64,000 nt of DNA from Auriscalpium vulgare (Eukaryota; Basidiomycota; Agaricomycetes; Russulales; Auriscalpiaceae): positions 372,001 to 436,000 of the forward strand of contig JAHBBC010000018.1 of assembly GCA_019915015.1 (NCBI GenBank), written 5' to 3'. The translations under genes and the position numbers were made by a program. The notes under the pieces are model-generated. The model was given only the letters and a program-made list of their open reading frames with translations, had not been told where the DNA came from and ran no database searches. The stretch's first letter is position 1. The number at the start of each line of letters is the position of its first letter. Positions 37,484-48,477 of the stretch are shown here, piece by piece.

Positions 37484-38896
37484 ATGCCCCCCTCGCCATC
37501 CTCAGATCTGGGACCCAATGCTGATCAAAGGATTGAGCAAGAGCACCCGTTTGCCTTGCAACTCAAAGAGCAGGGCAAAGTTCTGGCCAATCAGATCCGA
37601 GCAGACCCTGGGCATCGTCTACACAGTGAACGATACTGGGCCGAGCATCAGAAGACGATAGAGGCAGCTGGCTACATGCTTCGTCCTCGTTATCATGCGG
37701 ATAGGATGTTTTCTGGACCTCGGTGGAAGCTTCCGCGCAGCTGGTTCGAGGATTGGCAGAGGATCATGGTGAGTGCCCGCGAGGCATCATCCGAGTAACA
37801 CTACTGACCCCCGCAGGCTCCGCTCGTCATTGATGCCACACGTATGGTTGACAATAAGCAGGTTATGCTCAAACGGCTGCGTGGCGACAACATGCCCGAA
37901 GAAATTGAGATAACGGAATTGTTCTCCTCCGAGCAGTATAGGCAGAATCCCAAGAATCACTGCATCCCCCTCGTCGAAACAAAGCGCCTTGAGGAATTAT
38001 CGATGACACTCGTTGTTCTTCCACGGATGCGCCCGTACGACAATCCTCGGTTTAGGACGTTCGGAGAGGTTGTGGCGTTCGCCACGCAGATTATTGAGGT
38101 ACGCCATCTCAGCTTCACCTGAAGGGTCGCAATGGTGCTGATTTATATCAGGGCATGGAATTCATGCACGAGCTTCACATCGCTCATAGGTAAGATGTAT
38201 GCATACTGCTTGATACACCCATCTGACCGCGCGCAGAGACTGCACTGGTCAAAACATCGTCCTCGATCCGAGCGGGATGTATCCGAAGTCCTTCCACCCA
38301 GTCAAGATGAACCGCAGCAAGAACTTCCACTGGTTTGCAAAGTCGTACACGCGCACGCAGCGCCCACCACGCTACTACTTCATCGACTTTGGATTGTCCC
38401 GCTACTACGATCCTGCATTTGGGCCACCACTGGTCGCTATGCGCTGGGGCGGCGACAAGTCTGTGCCGGAATTTCGCGGTTATCATTCTGACCGTGACCG
38501 CCCACTACACAATCCCTTCCCTACGGACATCTATTACATCGGAAACATGCTGCGTGAAGATTTCATCCAGGTATGACTCTTGTACGCATACATAAGCGTT
38601 CTCACTGTCTCCAACAGAAATACTACGGTTTCGAATGGCTCAAGCCTCTGGTTGCGGACATGTGCCACGAAGACCCGAGCATGCGTCCGCCCATTGGCGT
38701 CGTCGCGTCCCGATTTGCGGAGGTGAGCGGCGCGTTGACGAGCTGGAAGCTCCGCTCTCGCCTTATTGGCAGGAAGGACTCTTTCATTCTGGGTCCGTTC
38801 AGGTGGATTCGCCACGTCTACCGCACGGCTGGGTACATAATCACTCGTACTCCGGCTGTGCCCATGCCTCGAGATGAACCCGAAGCGAAAGCGTGA
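37484..38896 (+). CDS. Protein kinase-like protein with reduced N-lobe
   Basis: Exons 37484-37768, 37817-38098, 38152-38189, 38237-38570 and 38618-38896 give 405 aa with all phases matching. The catalytic loop is IAHRDCTGQNIVLD, rebuilt across a splice junction (HRD...N present), with a DFG motif in YFIDFGLSRYY and an APE-like VPEFRGY. A Lys in VMLKRLRGD may be the ATP-anchoring Lys, but no glycine-rich loop is visible, and the first 100 residues look unlike a kinase N-lobe. Agaricomycetes have many such divergent kinase-like genes; activity is uncertain although the catalytic Asp residues are retained. The C-terminus is hydrophobic/basic (IRHVYRTAGYIITRTP). The start chosen is MPPSPSSDLGPN. 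Confidence 0.85.
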
Positions 38897-39785
38897 TAGC
38901 CTCCGGCGCGCTTGGCTCGTGATCTCCGAGCTTCTCTGGTCGCTCGCACTCGCACTCGTTCTCTCTCACTTTTTCTTTTGTTGGCAGTGAGAACCGGTCC
39001 TGCGCGAATCTGCCCCTGTATGCGTACATCTGCATGCATATGCGGACCGCAGATCCAAGCAGAAAATTGGCCTATAGCAGATTTTTTTCTGCTCTTATCA
39101 ATCTGCTCCCATATGCGTGCATCTGTCCCATTCTGCTTGTACGTACAAATCACATACCAGCCCCAATTGGCACAGATTGGTGCATACCCGCCCCGACCAG
39201 CGCATACAGAGCCCGATTACCATGCTTGAATATGCTCCCATATGCGCCAATCTGCCGCAATCTGCCAAATCACACATCCTGCATACCAGCTCAGATTAGT
39301 GCATACTAAGCCCGATGACACCACATCCGATCAACGACGTACCCATGAGAAAGAGCTGAGAGTCCGGAATCTGAAGCAAAGTCAGTTAGAAAGCTGGTCG
39401 AGCTCGACTCTGTTTGAGATGGGCTTCTACCTTCCCAGTGAAAGAGGGGCGCAGACCTATATGTGGCCAGCTGATTTATCTTTTCCGCGCCGCTCTTCGA
39501 AAAACAGAGAACAATGTTCGCTTCAGACTACGAGTAGCTACAGAATCCAAGATAAATAATGGGTATCATTCTATATATCACAACAAATCAGCGCGAACAC
39601 TTGGTGGCTGGCCAGCCAGCGATAGTACTGTATACATATCAAAACGATATCGTGAACTTATACAAGAAATGCCGTCACTCCGCTCCGAGCTCTCGCGACC
39701 AAACATATACAACGTCAAGCCTACAATCTGGTTAATATACAGGTAATCAGCGAACCACATGGAGACAGAGAATCATTCACTGGTG
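38897..39785. other. Intergenic region with degenerate repeats
   Basis: Convergent ends of the kinase-like gene and the unrecognised minus-strand gene. Holds two degenerate direct copies at 39105-39193 and 39227-39305 (shared words: gctcccatatgcg, aaatcaca, cagatt, gtgcata). No gene seen. Confidence 0.5.
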
Positions 39786-41187
39786 CTATGCCCAATGATT
39801 GTAGACCAACAAGGGATCGGTTTCAACAGCAATCCAAGTCGAATAGGATTCGACCATCTGCATATTGTCCACATCCACAGTCTCGAGGTTCTCGGAGAAC
39901 TCGATAGCAATACCCGGTGTGTCGACACTCGGAGTGTTGGAAGATGCATCAGACGGAGCGTCGGAAGATGCATCAGACGAGACGCCGTCAGATGTATCCG
40001 CGGCATCCGTTGCATCTGTCTCTGTCGGCGGGAGTGTCCAGGATGTTCGGCTGGGGGACAGTCTACAAGGCCGAACAAGTTGTCAGCGTAATTCAATTCG
40101 CCGGGTCAAAACAACCCACCGCCGGTCCCTCGGCTGATGGAGTCTCGACAGCGAGCACCTTGGGGACAGTCTACAAAGTCCACCAAACGGTCAGCAAAAT
40201 TCAATGCGCTCGGTGAATTGAACCAACCTCTGCTTTCTTGACCGCTCCGGGTAGGCTGTCGCCGCGGTAAAGCCCGCCGTCGACAAATTTCTCAGAAGTC
40301 ACTTCAACTGTTGCCCGCAATCCAGCATGCATCAGATCCTCGCACATGCCACACAATTTAGATATCAGCTTACCGAGTGGAACGAGCATCCCGGTCGCAG
40401 GGTCTCGCATTCTCATGGTTTGGATATTCCGTACGGTATAATGACCATAGTACACATGATTTGAGTCATCGTCCACAGTTGCCTTCATCGCAACCTTTTC
40501 CCCTGTAGATTGTGAGTACGGCCACCAAAGGAAGAGAAAATCGACACTTACCATCGACGGAAGCATCGCTAGGAATGGTAAAGGAAAATTTGACGCGAGG
40601 TTTCGGTGCATCCTGTGGTTTCGGTGCATCCTGTGGTTTCGGCGCATCCTGTGGAGGTACTGCCGGTGTTTCAGACGGAACAAGGGCTTTTTTACTGGTA
40701 TACAAGCGGCTTTCCCGTAGCATTCGTACTGTTTCGGCATGCTCAGATGCTTTCTGCGTAAGACTAGATCAATAACGCATGCACCGGTGTGTATGCGGGC
40801 CCCGCACGTAGAGCACACACCTGAACTACATATCTCGCCTCTTTCATTGCCTTCTGGTACTTACGAACCGATAAGAATCCTGTGACGATATTATGCTTCT
40901 TGGAGTCGGTGTCAGCCCTCTGATCGTCAACTCTGCGAGTCCATTACATCTGAAACAACAAGAATAGGGATGAAGCTGTCAACGTACGTCCCAAGGCTGC
41001 CTACGACCATGGCGCGATAATCCTCATCCATGTTGTCCCAGTGTTCCGTCGCCATTGCTTCAATGTACTTGTGATCCTTCGCTGCCTCGTCGTAGCGACG
41101 TGAGGTCGAGAGTTTGTGCAACGTGGCAGTAACGAATTGAGCAGCAAGAGTCGAGAAGAGTTTTTCTCCCTCAGCCGTGACAGACAT
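39786..41187 (-). CDS. Unrecognised protein with PKPQDA repeats and Ser/Asp tail, possible frameshift
   Basis: Exons (5' to 3' on minus): 40988-41187, 40821-40932, 40552-40753, 40228-40502, 40120-40170, then 40062 down to a stop at 39988-39990, giving 304 aa. The N-terminal part is helical and charged (MSVTAEGEKLFSTLAAQFVT). The middle has three tandem 6-residue PKPQDA repeats in 18-bp DNA units (about 40605-40660), followed by RVKFSFTIPSDASVD and a folded-looking block (VYYGHYTVRNIQTMRMRDP). In the last exon the frame shown ends early, whereas a +1 frame runs on as an acidic tail (DATDAADTSDGVSSDASS) to a stop at 39786; a one-base excess near 40030 would explain this. Function not recognised. 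Divergent from the gene at 41429, sharing a promoter region of about 240 bp. Confidence 0.65.
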
Positions 41188-41428
41188 ACTGCCAGCAGTT
41201 CGCGTGGGGGAGTATGATGAGGGCGAGGGAGACGGGCTGGGGATAGTGACGGTTGTACAGCAGCGAGAAGCGGCGAACGACCACTCGGAGTTACTACTAG
41301 GCTGTAGGGCACTTGATGAGTGTACTTAGGGCAAGGTAGGGCAAGGTATGGGACCGGCAAAAGCCGAGACAGGGTGTAGCCTCCCACATCCCACACCTGA
41401 ACCTCGCGGCTCGACCGCGACGTGCAGT

Positions 41429-42735
41429 ATGCAGTCCTCCGACTCGGACGCTAGCTCCTCCCGCAGCACCTTGGACGCCCCCGTCCGTATGGCGTCCGTG
41501 CGCGCGCCGCTCGCATACCTCGTCGAGCTCGGCCACGCCGAGTACTTCACCGCGCGCCCCGCCGAGCGCGCGCAGCTCGCCGAGGCCATGCTGCACATCG
41601 CGCAGACCAACGCGCTCATCGAAGAGCGCCTCAAGAACCAGGTGCGTGCTCCGCGCGCGCGGCCCAGCCGACGCTGACGCGCGTGTGCACAGATCATCGA
41701 CACCGCACGCGTCGCGGAGCACGATCTCGCGAAGGTCGGCATCGCGCCGCGCGCCGCCGCGCTGCTCACGCAGGCGGGGCAGGACGCGCGGCTCGAGCGC
41801 ATCGTCGCGGAAGACGCCGCGCGCGCGGTGCTGGAGGAGCTCCACGCGCCTGCGCAGTTCAAGCTGCGCCCGACGAGGGAGGTGCGCCGCCGTATCGCCC
41901 GGCCATGCCTCCGCATCGCTGATGCCGCGCATACAGCCCCCCAACTTCAACCACATGTTTGTGTTTGGCATCCTGCTGGTCTCTGTGAAGCTGCTGCACG
42001 CCCGGCGCCCGGCGCGCGTCGCGTCGATGTTCGACTTGCGCACGGCGAAGAACGCGGTCCCTGTCGCGGACACGGGCACGGCGTATACCATCGCGCTCAC
42101 GGGCAGCATGCACTTTCTCCTCCTCACCCACCCCGAGGCGCTGGCGGCCAGAGGCGCGTCCATATCCTCTTCTTTCCTCTCATCCCTTACGGTTTTGGAT
42201 GACGTATGATGGCTTGGCTTCGTAGTCCCGGAGATCATGGGCGGGCCGCCTGAGGACATGGCCAAGTCGCTGGCCGAGCATCAGGACATCGGCTTCTCGG
42301 TCATCCTCGTGGCAACAGATCAGCACGAAGACTTTGGCGTCGACATCCCGCAGGCGACCATGCAGGCGCTGCTGGCCATGGAACGCACCGGGTACGTGCT
42401 CCACCGAACGGCCGCTCTTCGTTTTCTGGCAGCGATGGGGATGGCTGACGCCGACGCACAGCGCGAAGGAGGTGCGGTTCTGCATCACCAATGGCAGGCA
42501 ATGGATGCCTGGCGTCCTCTCCAAGGACGAGGAAGGCCGCCGGCGCTGCGTGTACCAGGCCAGCGTGTTGAAGCTCGGCGAGACGTATCTGACAGAGGGC
42601 CTCCACAAAATCGCGGCCGCCCTCGCCTCGTGGGTGCGTGCTGTCTGGGCCGCTGACTGAAGGAAGAATCGTTCTGACTTTGTGTGATCACTGTAGATGG
42701 ACGGGGATGACCGTCTCGTGAGTGAGACGCGTTGA
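41429..42735 (+). CDS. Unrecognised multi-exon protein, type member of a locally duplicated family
   Basis: Exons 41429-41641 (or from ATG 41348), 41693-41881, 41937-42153, 42226-42391, 42462-42633 and 42697-42735 give 331 or 358 aa. The third intron (42154-42225) must use a GC donor (AG-GCGCGT); the nearby GT would cause an early stop. Recognisable blocks: YLVELGHAEYFTARPAERAQ, NQIIDTARVAEHDLAKVGIAP, HMFVFGILLVSVKLLHARRP, TGTAYTIALTGSMHFLLLTH, VPEIMGGPPEDMAKSLAEHQ, VRFCITNGRQWMPGVLSKDE and RRRCVYQASVLKLGETYLTE. A tiny last exon encodes MDGDDRLVSETR. No domain name can be given; the HMFVFGILLV stretch is hydrophobic but short for a membrane segment. Degenerate relatives lie at 47.4-48.4 and 61.6-64 kb, so this is the best-preserved copy in view. 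Confidence 0.65.
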
Positions 42736-43334
42736 GAGCCATCAACTATGAAGGAAGAAGATCTGTAATTGTAAACGGGGGGATATGATGAAAATGTACC
42801 ACCAAGATTGTATCTTTGCGATCGTACACATGTCGTGGCGCGGCGAATTGGATAGGTTCTGCATGCATCATGCCAATAGCTACGTGCTCAGCCAACCGGG
42901 ACGACTGAGAGAGCAAACGCGAGGCTATGTCTTTCAATCTGGGCCTCCGGCTAGTGAAAACAGACTAAATATCTGCGCTTGAGCTCCGGATGGGCGGAGG
43001 TCTCAAGCTCTGTGGCCGAAAGCCGTGCGGCACGGCCGCGTGACCTCGGACGCGCGCGGCAGCATCGCGGTGTTTTCTTTCCACTACGCTGAACCCCAGT
43101 CGTGTAAACGTTGCTGCGTCGCCACGAGCCCCGCTGTACTCTTTAAATTTGACATAAGGTACGCGCGTTCGACCTCATGGTCATGGATGGTATACTTACC
43201 TTGCCAAGGTGGCCACGTCACGGCGACGCGTCGACCGTCGTTTTAGTCCCGACTCAAAGGTCAAAACCGATGCAAGCTGAAGCTGAAGCGTTATCTTTGT
43301 GCGACTCTTTATCCAATAAGTTGCCTGTGCAACT
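42736..43334. other. Intergenic region
   Basis: No gene seen on either strand. It contains the probable promoter of the downstream F-box gene. Confidence 0.5.
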
Positions 43335-45107
43335 GTGCGACTAATGCAGGCTGCATGTAGGCCGGATCCCGTCATTTCGGATGCCTTTTGGGATGATGTG
43401 GCTCGACTCACCCGTATCGCAGTTCCGGAGTTTCCAAGCAACGAACAGTCGTCGATTTTCGCAGCAATGGATGCAGAAGACCTCGCTATTCAGCGTTATC
43501 TCCATGTACTTAGCCGCCGCAACGAATACAGTCCCATCGACCGCCTACCCCCGGAGATCATCGCCCGCATATTCGCAATCTGCGCAAAGGAAACACACGC
43601 AGTCTGGCGTTGGCAGGACTGGTGGAAAGAAATCGGCTGGATCGCCACGACACATGTGTGCCAGCGGTGGCGGCAGATCGCGTTGAGCATCACCGGCCTC
43701 TGGACAACAGTGACGTTCGTGCTAGGAGACCGCTGGGCAGAGGAGATGTACACCCGCTCCCGGGCGGCATCCGTCAATGTGCTCTTGCATTCGAGTATCC
43801 CACTCGAAAAGTATGAGCTGGTTGCCAAGCACATATCTCGCACACGCGAGCTCACCCTCGGACCCCTGCAATTCCATCCATCCTTTTTCCTGCTGTCAGA
43901 AGACTACCCTGCGCCGCTTCTCGAGACATTGCACATTGATGACACGGCCAGATACCTTGAAGACTCGGATGCCACGCCGCTCAATTACCTCGGTACTTGC
44001 GCACCCGCCCTCCGGACCCTCAAGATCAGAACTTCCTACCCAGACATTCCGTGGAATGCCTCGCTGCTCGCGCAGTTGGTGTCTCTGGAGGTGGCGTGTC
44101 ACCCAGCTGCCTACCCCCCGAACTGCTCCATCAACGACGTCCTCACCACTCTCGAGCAGATGGGCCAGCTGGAGTCGCTCCACCTGACTGACAGTCTGCC
44201 CGATTTCACACCATCCGATATCACCGTCCACCGACCTGTCTTCATGCCCTGCCTCAAATATCTGACATTGGGTGGTGCCATGCCTTTCGTCCCGCTATTC
44301 CTCCAGGCGCTGCGCGCCCCCGTTTGTGTCAAGCTGCGCCTCACGCTCACAATGGAATACCAGCATGAGCTCGAAACCCGTGCATCCTTTGCGCCGGTAG
44401 CAGCGTGGGTTGAGGCAAGCTGTTGGTCCGCGACACCGGCGCTGCGACTCACGACATTCAATCATGAAATCACGGACGGGTGGTACTTGCGCGTTAAAGC
44501 GTTCCAGCGCGTTGACGATGCGCCGTATGTGCTGCGCGATAAGAAGACAAACGAGGAGGGCGATATCTGCATCTTCCTCCAGTGGGACGACAGCGCGGCA
44601 TTCAGGGAGACTGATGTCAGACTCAATGACCTGGTGTGTATGTGCTATGACACATTTGCATCCGCTGAGCTACAGCAACTGGTCATTGACGTCGAGGAGC
44701 ATTGGCACGTTTCTGATTGGAGGAAAATTGCGGGCACGCTCGTGGATCTGCAGGTTCTACGCATCGCCGGTGACACCGCAGGGTCATTCCTGCCCACATT
44801 CCGGCAAGCGCTCAATACTAGCGGCAGCCATGACCAAGATCCCGAGGACGAGAAGTGGCTACTACCCCGTCTAATGTCCCTGGAGTTGGGTGGCCTGGAG
44901 TTGAACTCCAACATGTTTGGGGACGTGTTGTACGACTGGCTGCGTGCGCGCGTGGATGCGGGCTGTCCACTTGGAGATCTGACGTTGCGTGATTGTTTCG
45001 CAGAACCCGCGCAGTTGGAGAAGCTGCGCACAGTGCCTGGGTTGGTCCTATACCTATACGAAGAACTACTTACGAAGAACCATTTGAACCGTTTCGGGGA
45101 CGCATGA
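43335..45107 (+). CDS. F-box protein, single exon, distinct subfamily
   Basis: 590 codons uninterrupted; the start is either MRLMQAACRPD or, more likely for this family, MDAEDLAIQRYL at 43468. The F-box region is YSPIDRLPPEIIARIFAICA with TTHVCQRWRQIALSITGLW, followed by degenerate leucine-rich segments (APALRTLKIRT, MGQLESLHLTD, MPCLKYLTLGGAM, LPRLMSLELGG). This is the usual plan of agaricomycete F-box proteins acting as SCF ubiquitin-ligase adaptors. It is only distantly similar to the two-exon F-box pair at 25.4 and 59.5 kb and lacks their upstream exon. The target protein is unknown. Confidence 0.9.
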   Translation: MRLMQAACRPDPVISDAFWDDVARLTRIAVPEFPSNEQSSIFAAMDAEDLAIQRYLHVLSRRNEYSPIDRLPPEIIARIFAICAKETHAVWRWQDWWKEIGWIATTHVCQRWRQIALSITGLWTTVTFVLGDRWAEEMYTRSRAASVNVLLHSSIPLEKYELVAKHISRTRELTLGPLQFHPSFFLLSEDYPAPLLETLHIDDTARYLEDSDATPLNYLGTCAPALRTLKIRTSYPDIPWNASLLAQLVSLEVACHPAAYPPNCSINDVLTTLEQMGQLESLHLTDSLPDFTPSDITVHRPVFMPCLKYLTLGGAMPFVPLFLQALRAPVCVKLRLTLTMEYQHELETRASFAPVAAWVEASCWSATPALRLTTFNHEITDGWYLRVKAFQRVDDAPYVLRDKKTNEEGDICIFLQWDDSAAFRETDVRLNDLVCMCYDTFASAELQQLVIDVEEHWHVSDWRKIAGTLVDLQVLRIAGDTAGSFLPTFRQALNTSGSHDQDPEDEKWLLPRLMSLELGGLELNSNMFGDVLYDWLRARVDAGCPLGDLTLRDCFAEPAQLEKLRTVPGLVLYLYEELLTKNHLNRFGDA

Positions 45108-45960
45108 TTGCGTAGGTCGCATCCTTACTGCTGCTCAATACGATCATATTTTGGTGATATGTTCGAGTGCGACAGAAACCGGCTGACACTAGGCTCGGAG
45201 GATGCGGGTCATGTAAAATGCACGAAACACTTCGCCAACTTTTGCTTGTGCGTAACGATACCGGAGGTTCCGAAAGGCGTTGTTGGGTGGTTTGGAACAT
45301 CAAGACGACGCGGGGAGGGTGATAAATGGGAAGGTGCGTGTACTTGTTGCTCGGATCCGGAAATCCTTGATTTCGCGTCCCCTTATCAGTTGTCCTCTCC
45401 TTTGTCGAGGTGCGGTGTATCATCTGTATGCAAGTCAACCCCTGTGCAGGGTGGAATTCATTCAACACATTCGGAAAGCCAGCGCCGGCTATACATTTGG
45501 TATTCCGATGTGCTCAAAGTGTCGATATCACCGCCTGCGTCCATCTATGAAGCAATATCAGACAACAATTCAGCCACAGGAGCAGACACACGCGCAAAGG
45601 ATTCCCGCGACCTTGCAGAGCACGCCAGGCACCTGTACGTGGGCCGCATGCGGTCTGCGAGCCACGCGCGCTCGGGAGCTCGTATCGCGGGGTGTGGCTG
45701 AGTTCGATATAGTGCTCCAGGAGTGCGCGGACGTGGCCCACGTTGACCATGACTAGATTGGGGGAGACGCTGTGGGGAAAGTGGTCGTCAGCTGCGTCGA
45801 GAAAAAAAGGTGGAGAGAAGAACGCAGCGGTCGACGTTTAGTTGTCGACTTGCTGTGGCGCGCCCGGCCGGGCCGCATGCACGTGATGCACATTTCCCAC
45901 GGCGTTCCGCGATTGTGCGACCACTCCTAACTTGCAATATAATCAAACTACTACCAGCCA
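45108..45960. other. Stretch without a supportable gene, possible relic
   Basis: A plus-strand segment at about 45630-45757 (ARELVSRGVAEFDIVLQECA) faintly resembles the KVGIAP...LVSHAAQDA block of the 41.4-kb family; weak. A C-rich stretch and TATA-like text near 45940 precede the APH-like gene. Confidence 0.3.
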
Positions 45961-46847
45961 TGGCAGACTACAAGGTCTGGTACTCAGCGAACGTCCCAGC
46001 AGACTTCCCGACCCACGCCGAGATCGCCCTTTCGTGCGCTGAAGCTGGTTTCAACCGAAACGGCGTCTGCATCCATGTCGCAGGCAAGCCTCGATACTGG
46101 GTCAAATACGGGTACAGCCCCCTCCGAGGTGAAGGCCGTACGCAGGCTCACGAATATTGTGAACGCCAACCCTGCGAGCGTCGTCCGCGTCCCCGAGGTT
46201 TACCTTGGCTTCTCGCGCAAGCAGTGCAGCTATATCGTCATGGACTTCGTACAGGGGAAGACGCTCGCCCAACGCAAGCCGCCTGGCAAAGGAGTCTACG
46301 ACAACGACGACATCGAAGCCGTTGCCGCCGCCGTCAAGCAGCTCATCGAGATCAAAATGCCCGCGGGGACCGCCCCTGGCCCTGTCGGCGGCGGCTTCAT
46401 CGGCCACAATCTCTTTCTCGAGGGCATGTCATCGCTCGAGTACCCCACGGTCGGGCATCTCGAGGCACAGTTGAACGAGGTATGCTTTCCGCTCGCGTTT
46501 GGTACCTTGCATTGACACTGGTGGAAAACTAGGTGCTGCGCTGTATAGGCAATGGTCTTTGCGTTGATTTCAAAGCCGAGACTGCGGACGGTCTGGTCCT
46601 TTGTCCATCCGACCTCAGCGATTCCAATTTCATGGTCGATCGCGAGGGAACACTCTGGGCCGTCGACTTTGGCCGCACATGCTTCCTGCCGTCCTCCTTC
46701 GTGCCCTACGCGTTGTTGACTTCCCCAAACGTCTTTGTGCAACGCGTGGCACGTTGCGTCAACTATCCGAAATCTGCCAATTTACATGCAATGGATGCGG
46801 CTTCGGGTTGGCTAGTCATGTTTGGCAACAACGCCTTGGGTAAGTAA
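45961..46847 (+). pseudogene. Aminoglycoside-phosphotransferase-like (APH) kinase-fold protein, one-base frameshift
   Basis: Starts MADYKVWYSANVPADF. Coding is good to KPRYWVKYGYS, then the family sequence continues (SEVKAVRRL, VRVPEVYLGFSRKQCSYIVM, FVQGKTLAQRKPPGK) in a frame that would follow directly if the C5 run at 46118-46122 were C4. An intron at 46480-46532 leads to exon 2, with the phosphotransferase loop CPSDLSDSNFMV (Asp...Asn) and the metal-binding VDFGRTCFLP, ending FGNNALGK at 46847. In basidiomycetes this fold is common in small stand-alone proteins of unknown substrate; antibiotic resistance is not implied. The break is either a real mutation or an assembly indel at a homopolymer. 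Confidence 0.72.
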
Positions 46848-47005
46848 TCTTGATCATTACAGTGTCGCCACACAGCATCACTTCAGTCATCGCATAGGTG
46901 CTGAACCTACGCGGCCTCCGCCCGGAAGGTCAAATGTCTCTGTGCAAAGCGTGGCACGTCGCGCCAAGCACCCGCGATCTGCCAACTCCCATGCGGCGGT
47001 CGGTG
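46731..47005 (+). repeat. Tandem partial duplication of the APH-like gene 3' end
   Basis: 46731-46800 and 46936-47005 share gtct-tgtgcaa-gcgtggcacgt-gcg, then atctgccaa and a catgc word at matching spacing. The second copy is diverged and lies after the first copy's stop codon, so it is probably non-coding. Confidence 0.65.
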
Positions 47006-47130
47006 GGAATGCATCCCCACGTACGTCGTCTATCATCTGTACTAAGAGTCACTCACACATCTCGTCTGTTCATGGCAGAGACAACACCACAGTCCGCCCC
47101 GTCGAGGATGGATAGGCAGGGGCCCCGAAA

Positions 47131-47320
47131 TGCGCGGCGCTCGCAGGCAACCTCGAGCGCGGGTGGGCCGCGCATGCGCCGGTGATGTTGCCGTGGCTCG
47201 ACACGCTCGCGCTGGGCAGCGTGCATTTGAAGCGCTGGTGCAATATGTGCACGCATGTGCGCGCGTTCATGCTGCAGCGCGGGGAAAGAGGGGCGCCGTT
47301 GCACGTGCTGCGGGAGGTGT
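47131..47320 (+). pseudogene. C-terminal fragment of an F-box gene
   Basis: Encodes ALAGNLERGWAAHAPVMLP, LDTLALGSVHLKRW and THVRAFMLQRGERGAPLHVL, matching the C-termini of the F-box genes at 36.4-37.3 kb and 59.5 kb block by block, then diverges after LREV. No F-box or upstream part is nearby. It is a dead fragment of the same family. Confidence 0.8.
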
Positions 47321-47365
47321 TAATCACAGGTACATATTCGAACGGCCCTACCATGTGTAGACCTT

Positions 47366-48445
47366 GTCGAGCTCGTGTCCATCTATCAAAGAGAAAATTT
47401 TGTCAGCTAATAATTCAGCCCGGGCGGCGAGCGGATTCTACGCACCACGCGCCGAGCACGCATACGCTCCTGCAGAGTGCCCAAGCAGCCTAGCGCTGGC
47501 CGGTCACCGGTCACCGTTCATATCATCACCCACACGCTCTGTCTCGGTGCAGTAACTTGCCACAGCACTCCTCCCCCTGTTCCGCACTTGAGACAATATA
47601 CGGATTCACTGCGCGACTGCGTGCCCATTGCACAGCAGCACACTCGTAAGGCCCTACCGTACGACTCTCGTTTCTTCGGCACACAGCTTCAAGCTTGCCG
47701 AGCTCCCGCTCGCGTCCATCTATGTATCAATCAAAGACCATCCCCATCAGCTAACATTTCAGCTCGGACGAGGCGGATTGCACGCACCCAAGCTCCGAGC
47801 ACGCTCACAATCCTGCAGCCATGTAAGTACGGCTGCGCGCCTAACTTATCCTCGAGGACCTGGTGCGCTCCGCCGACTGCCGTCACCGCCCGCGAGCATG
47901 CTGCTCGAGTCCGCGCTATCTGCCGAGCGCGCCCGAGTCAGAGTGCAAGGGAAGTACGCCCAAAAAGTCCCGTGCCCTGGCCTTCGCCGCGACGACGACA
48001 CGACGACGACGACGTCGGCGACGGCGACGACAAACCCGACCTCCACATCCTGCCGCTTGCCAGGCGGATCGAACATACATGCCCTTTTGCATCTGTCAAG
48101 TCAACTCGGAGCAAGTACGCACCGTTCATCTCCGGCGGGCCGACGGGCAACACGAAGCTTGCCGGTGAGCGCAATAGTGGTGCCCAGTGCGCGCGACCTT
48201 GACTGACGGGGGGTCCACGTCCAATGAAGGTCGTCCACCGCGCGGCGTGGGCCTGCCTTCAAGTTGTCGAGGTCCTGAGGACGACGACGAACTTGTCCAG
48301 GATGGTGTTCTCGCCGGTGTGCATGAAGCGCTCCGTGGTGACCTGAGGGGATCTCGTGGGCCTTGTTGCGTCGAAGTCGGGAAAACGGCGGCAACACTAG
48401 AAAAAAACTAGTCGAGGGCAGCGGAACGTGCGGGTGTAGGGCCCG
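47366..48445 (-). pseudogene. Degenerate copies of the 41.4-kb gene family (at least two 3' ends)
   Basis: On the minus strand, 47690-47830 and 47366-47485 each resemble the family's last intron and last exon (a GTGCGT donor, then ...TAG-ATGGAC). At 48100-48200 minus, LGTTIALTGKLRV matches TGTAYTIALTGSM, and at 48270-48330 minus, ENTILDKFVVVLRTST matches the block before KVGIAP. The frames are scrambled and no complete gene can be assembled. Confidence 0.45.
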
Positions 48446-48449
48446 GGTG

Positions 48450-48457
48450 GACAGCGG
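48450..48457 (+). repeat. 8-bp target-site duplication GACAGCGG (left copy)
   Basis: Directly left of the TIR and repeated at 53779-53786. Eight bases is the standard hAT duplication length. Confidence 0.95.
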
Positions 48458-48477
48458 TAGCGTTGCGGGAAAAACCT
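48458..48477 (+). repeat. Left terminal inverted repeat
   Basis: TAGCGTTGCGGGAAAAACCT; differs at one position from the reverse complement of the right end. Confidence 0.95.

Noticed and set aside
48385..48405. A caacactag word left of the hAT element resembling a TIR end
   Set aside because: Only about nine bases match, there is no partner repeat or duplication, and the true left end is fixed by GACAGCGG at 48450-48457.
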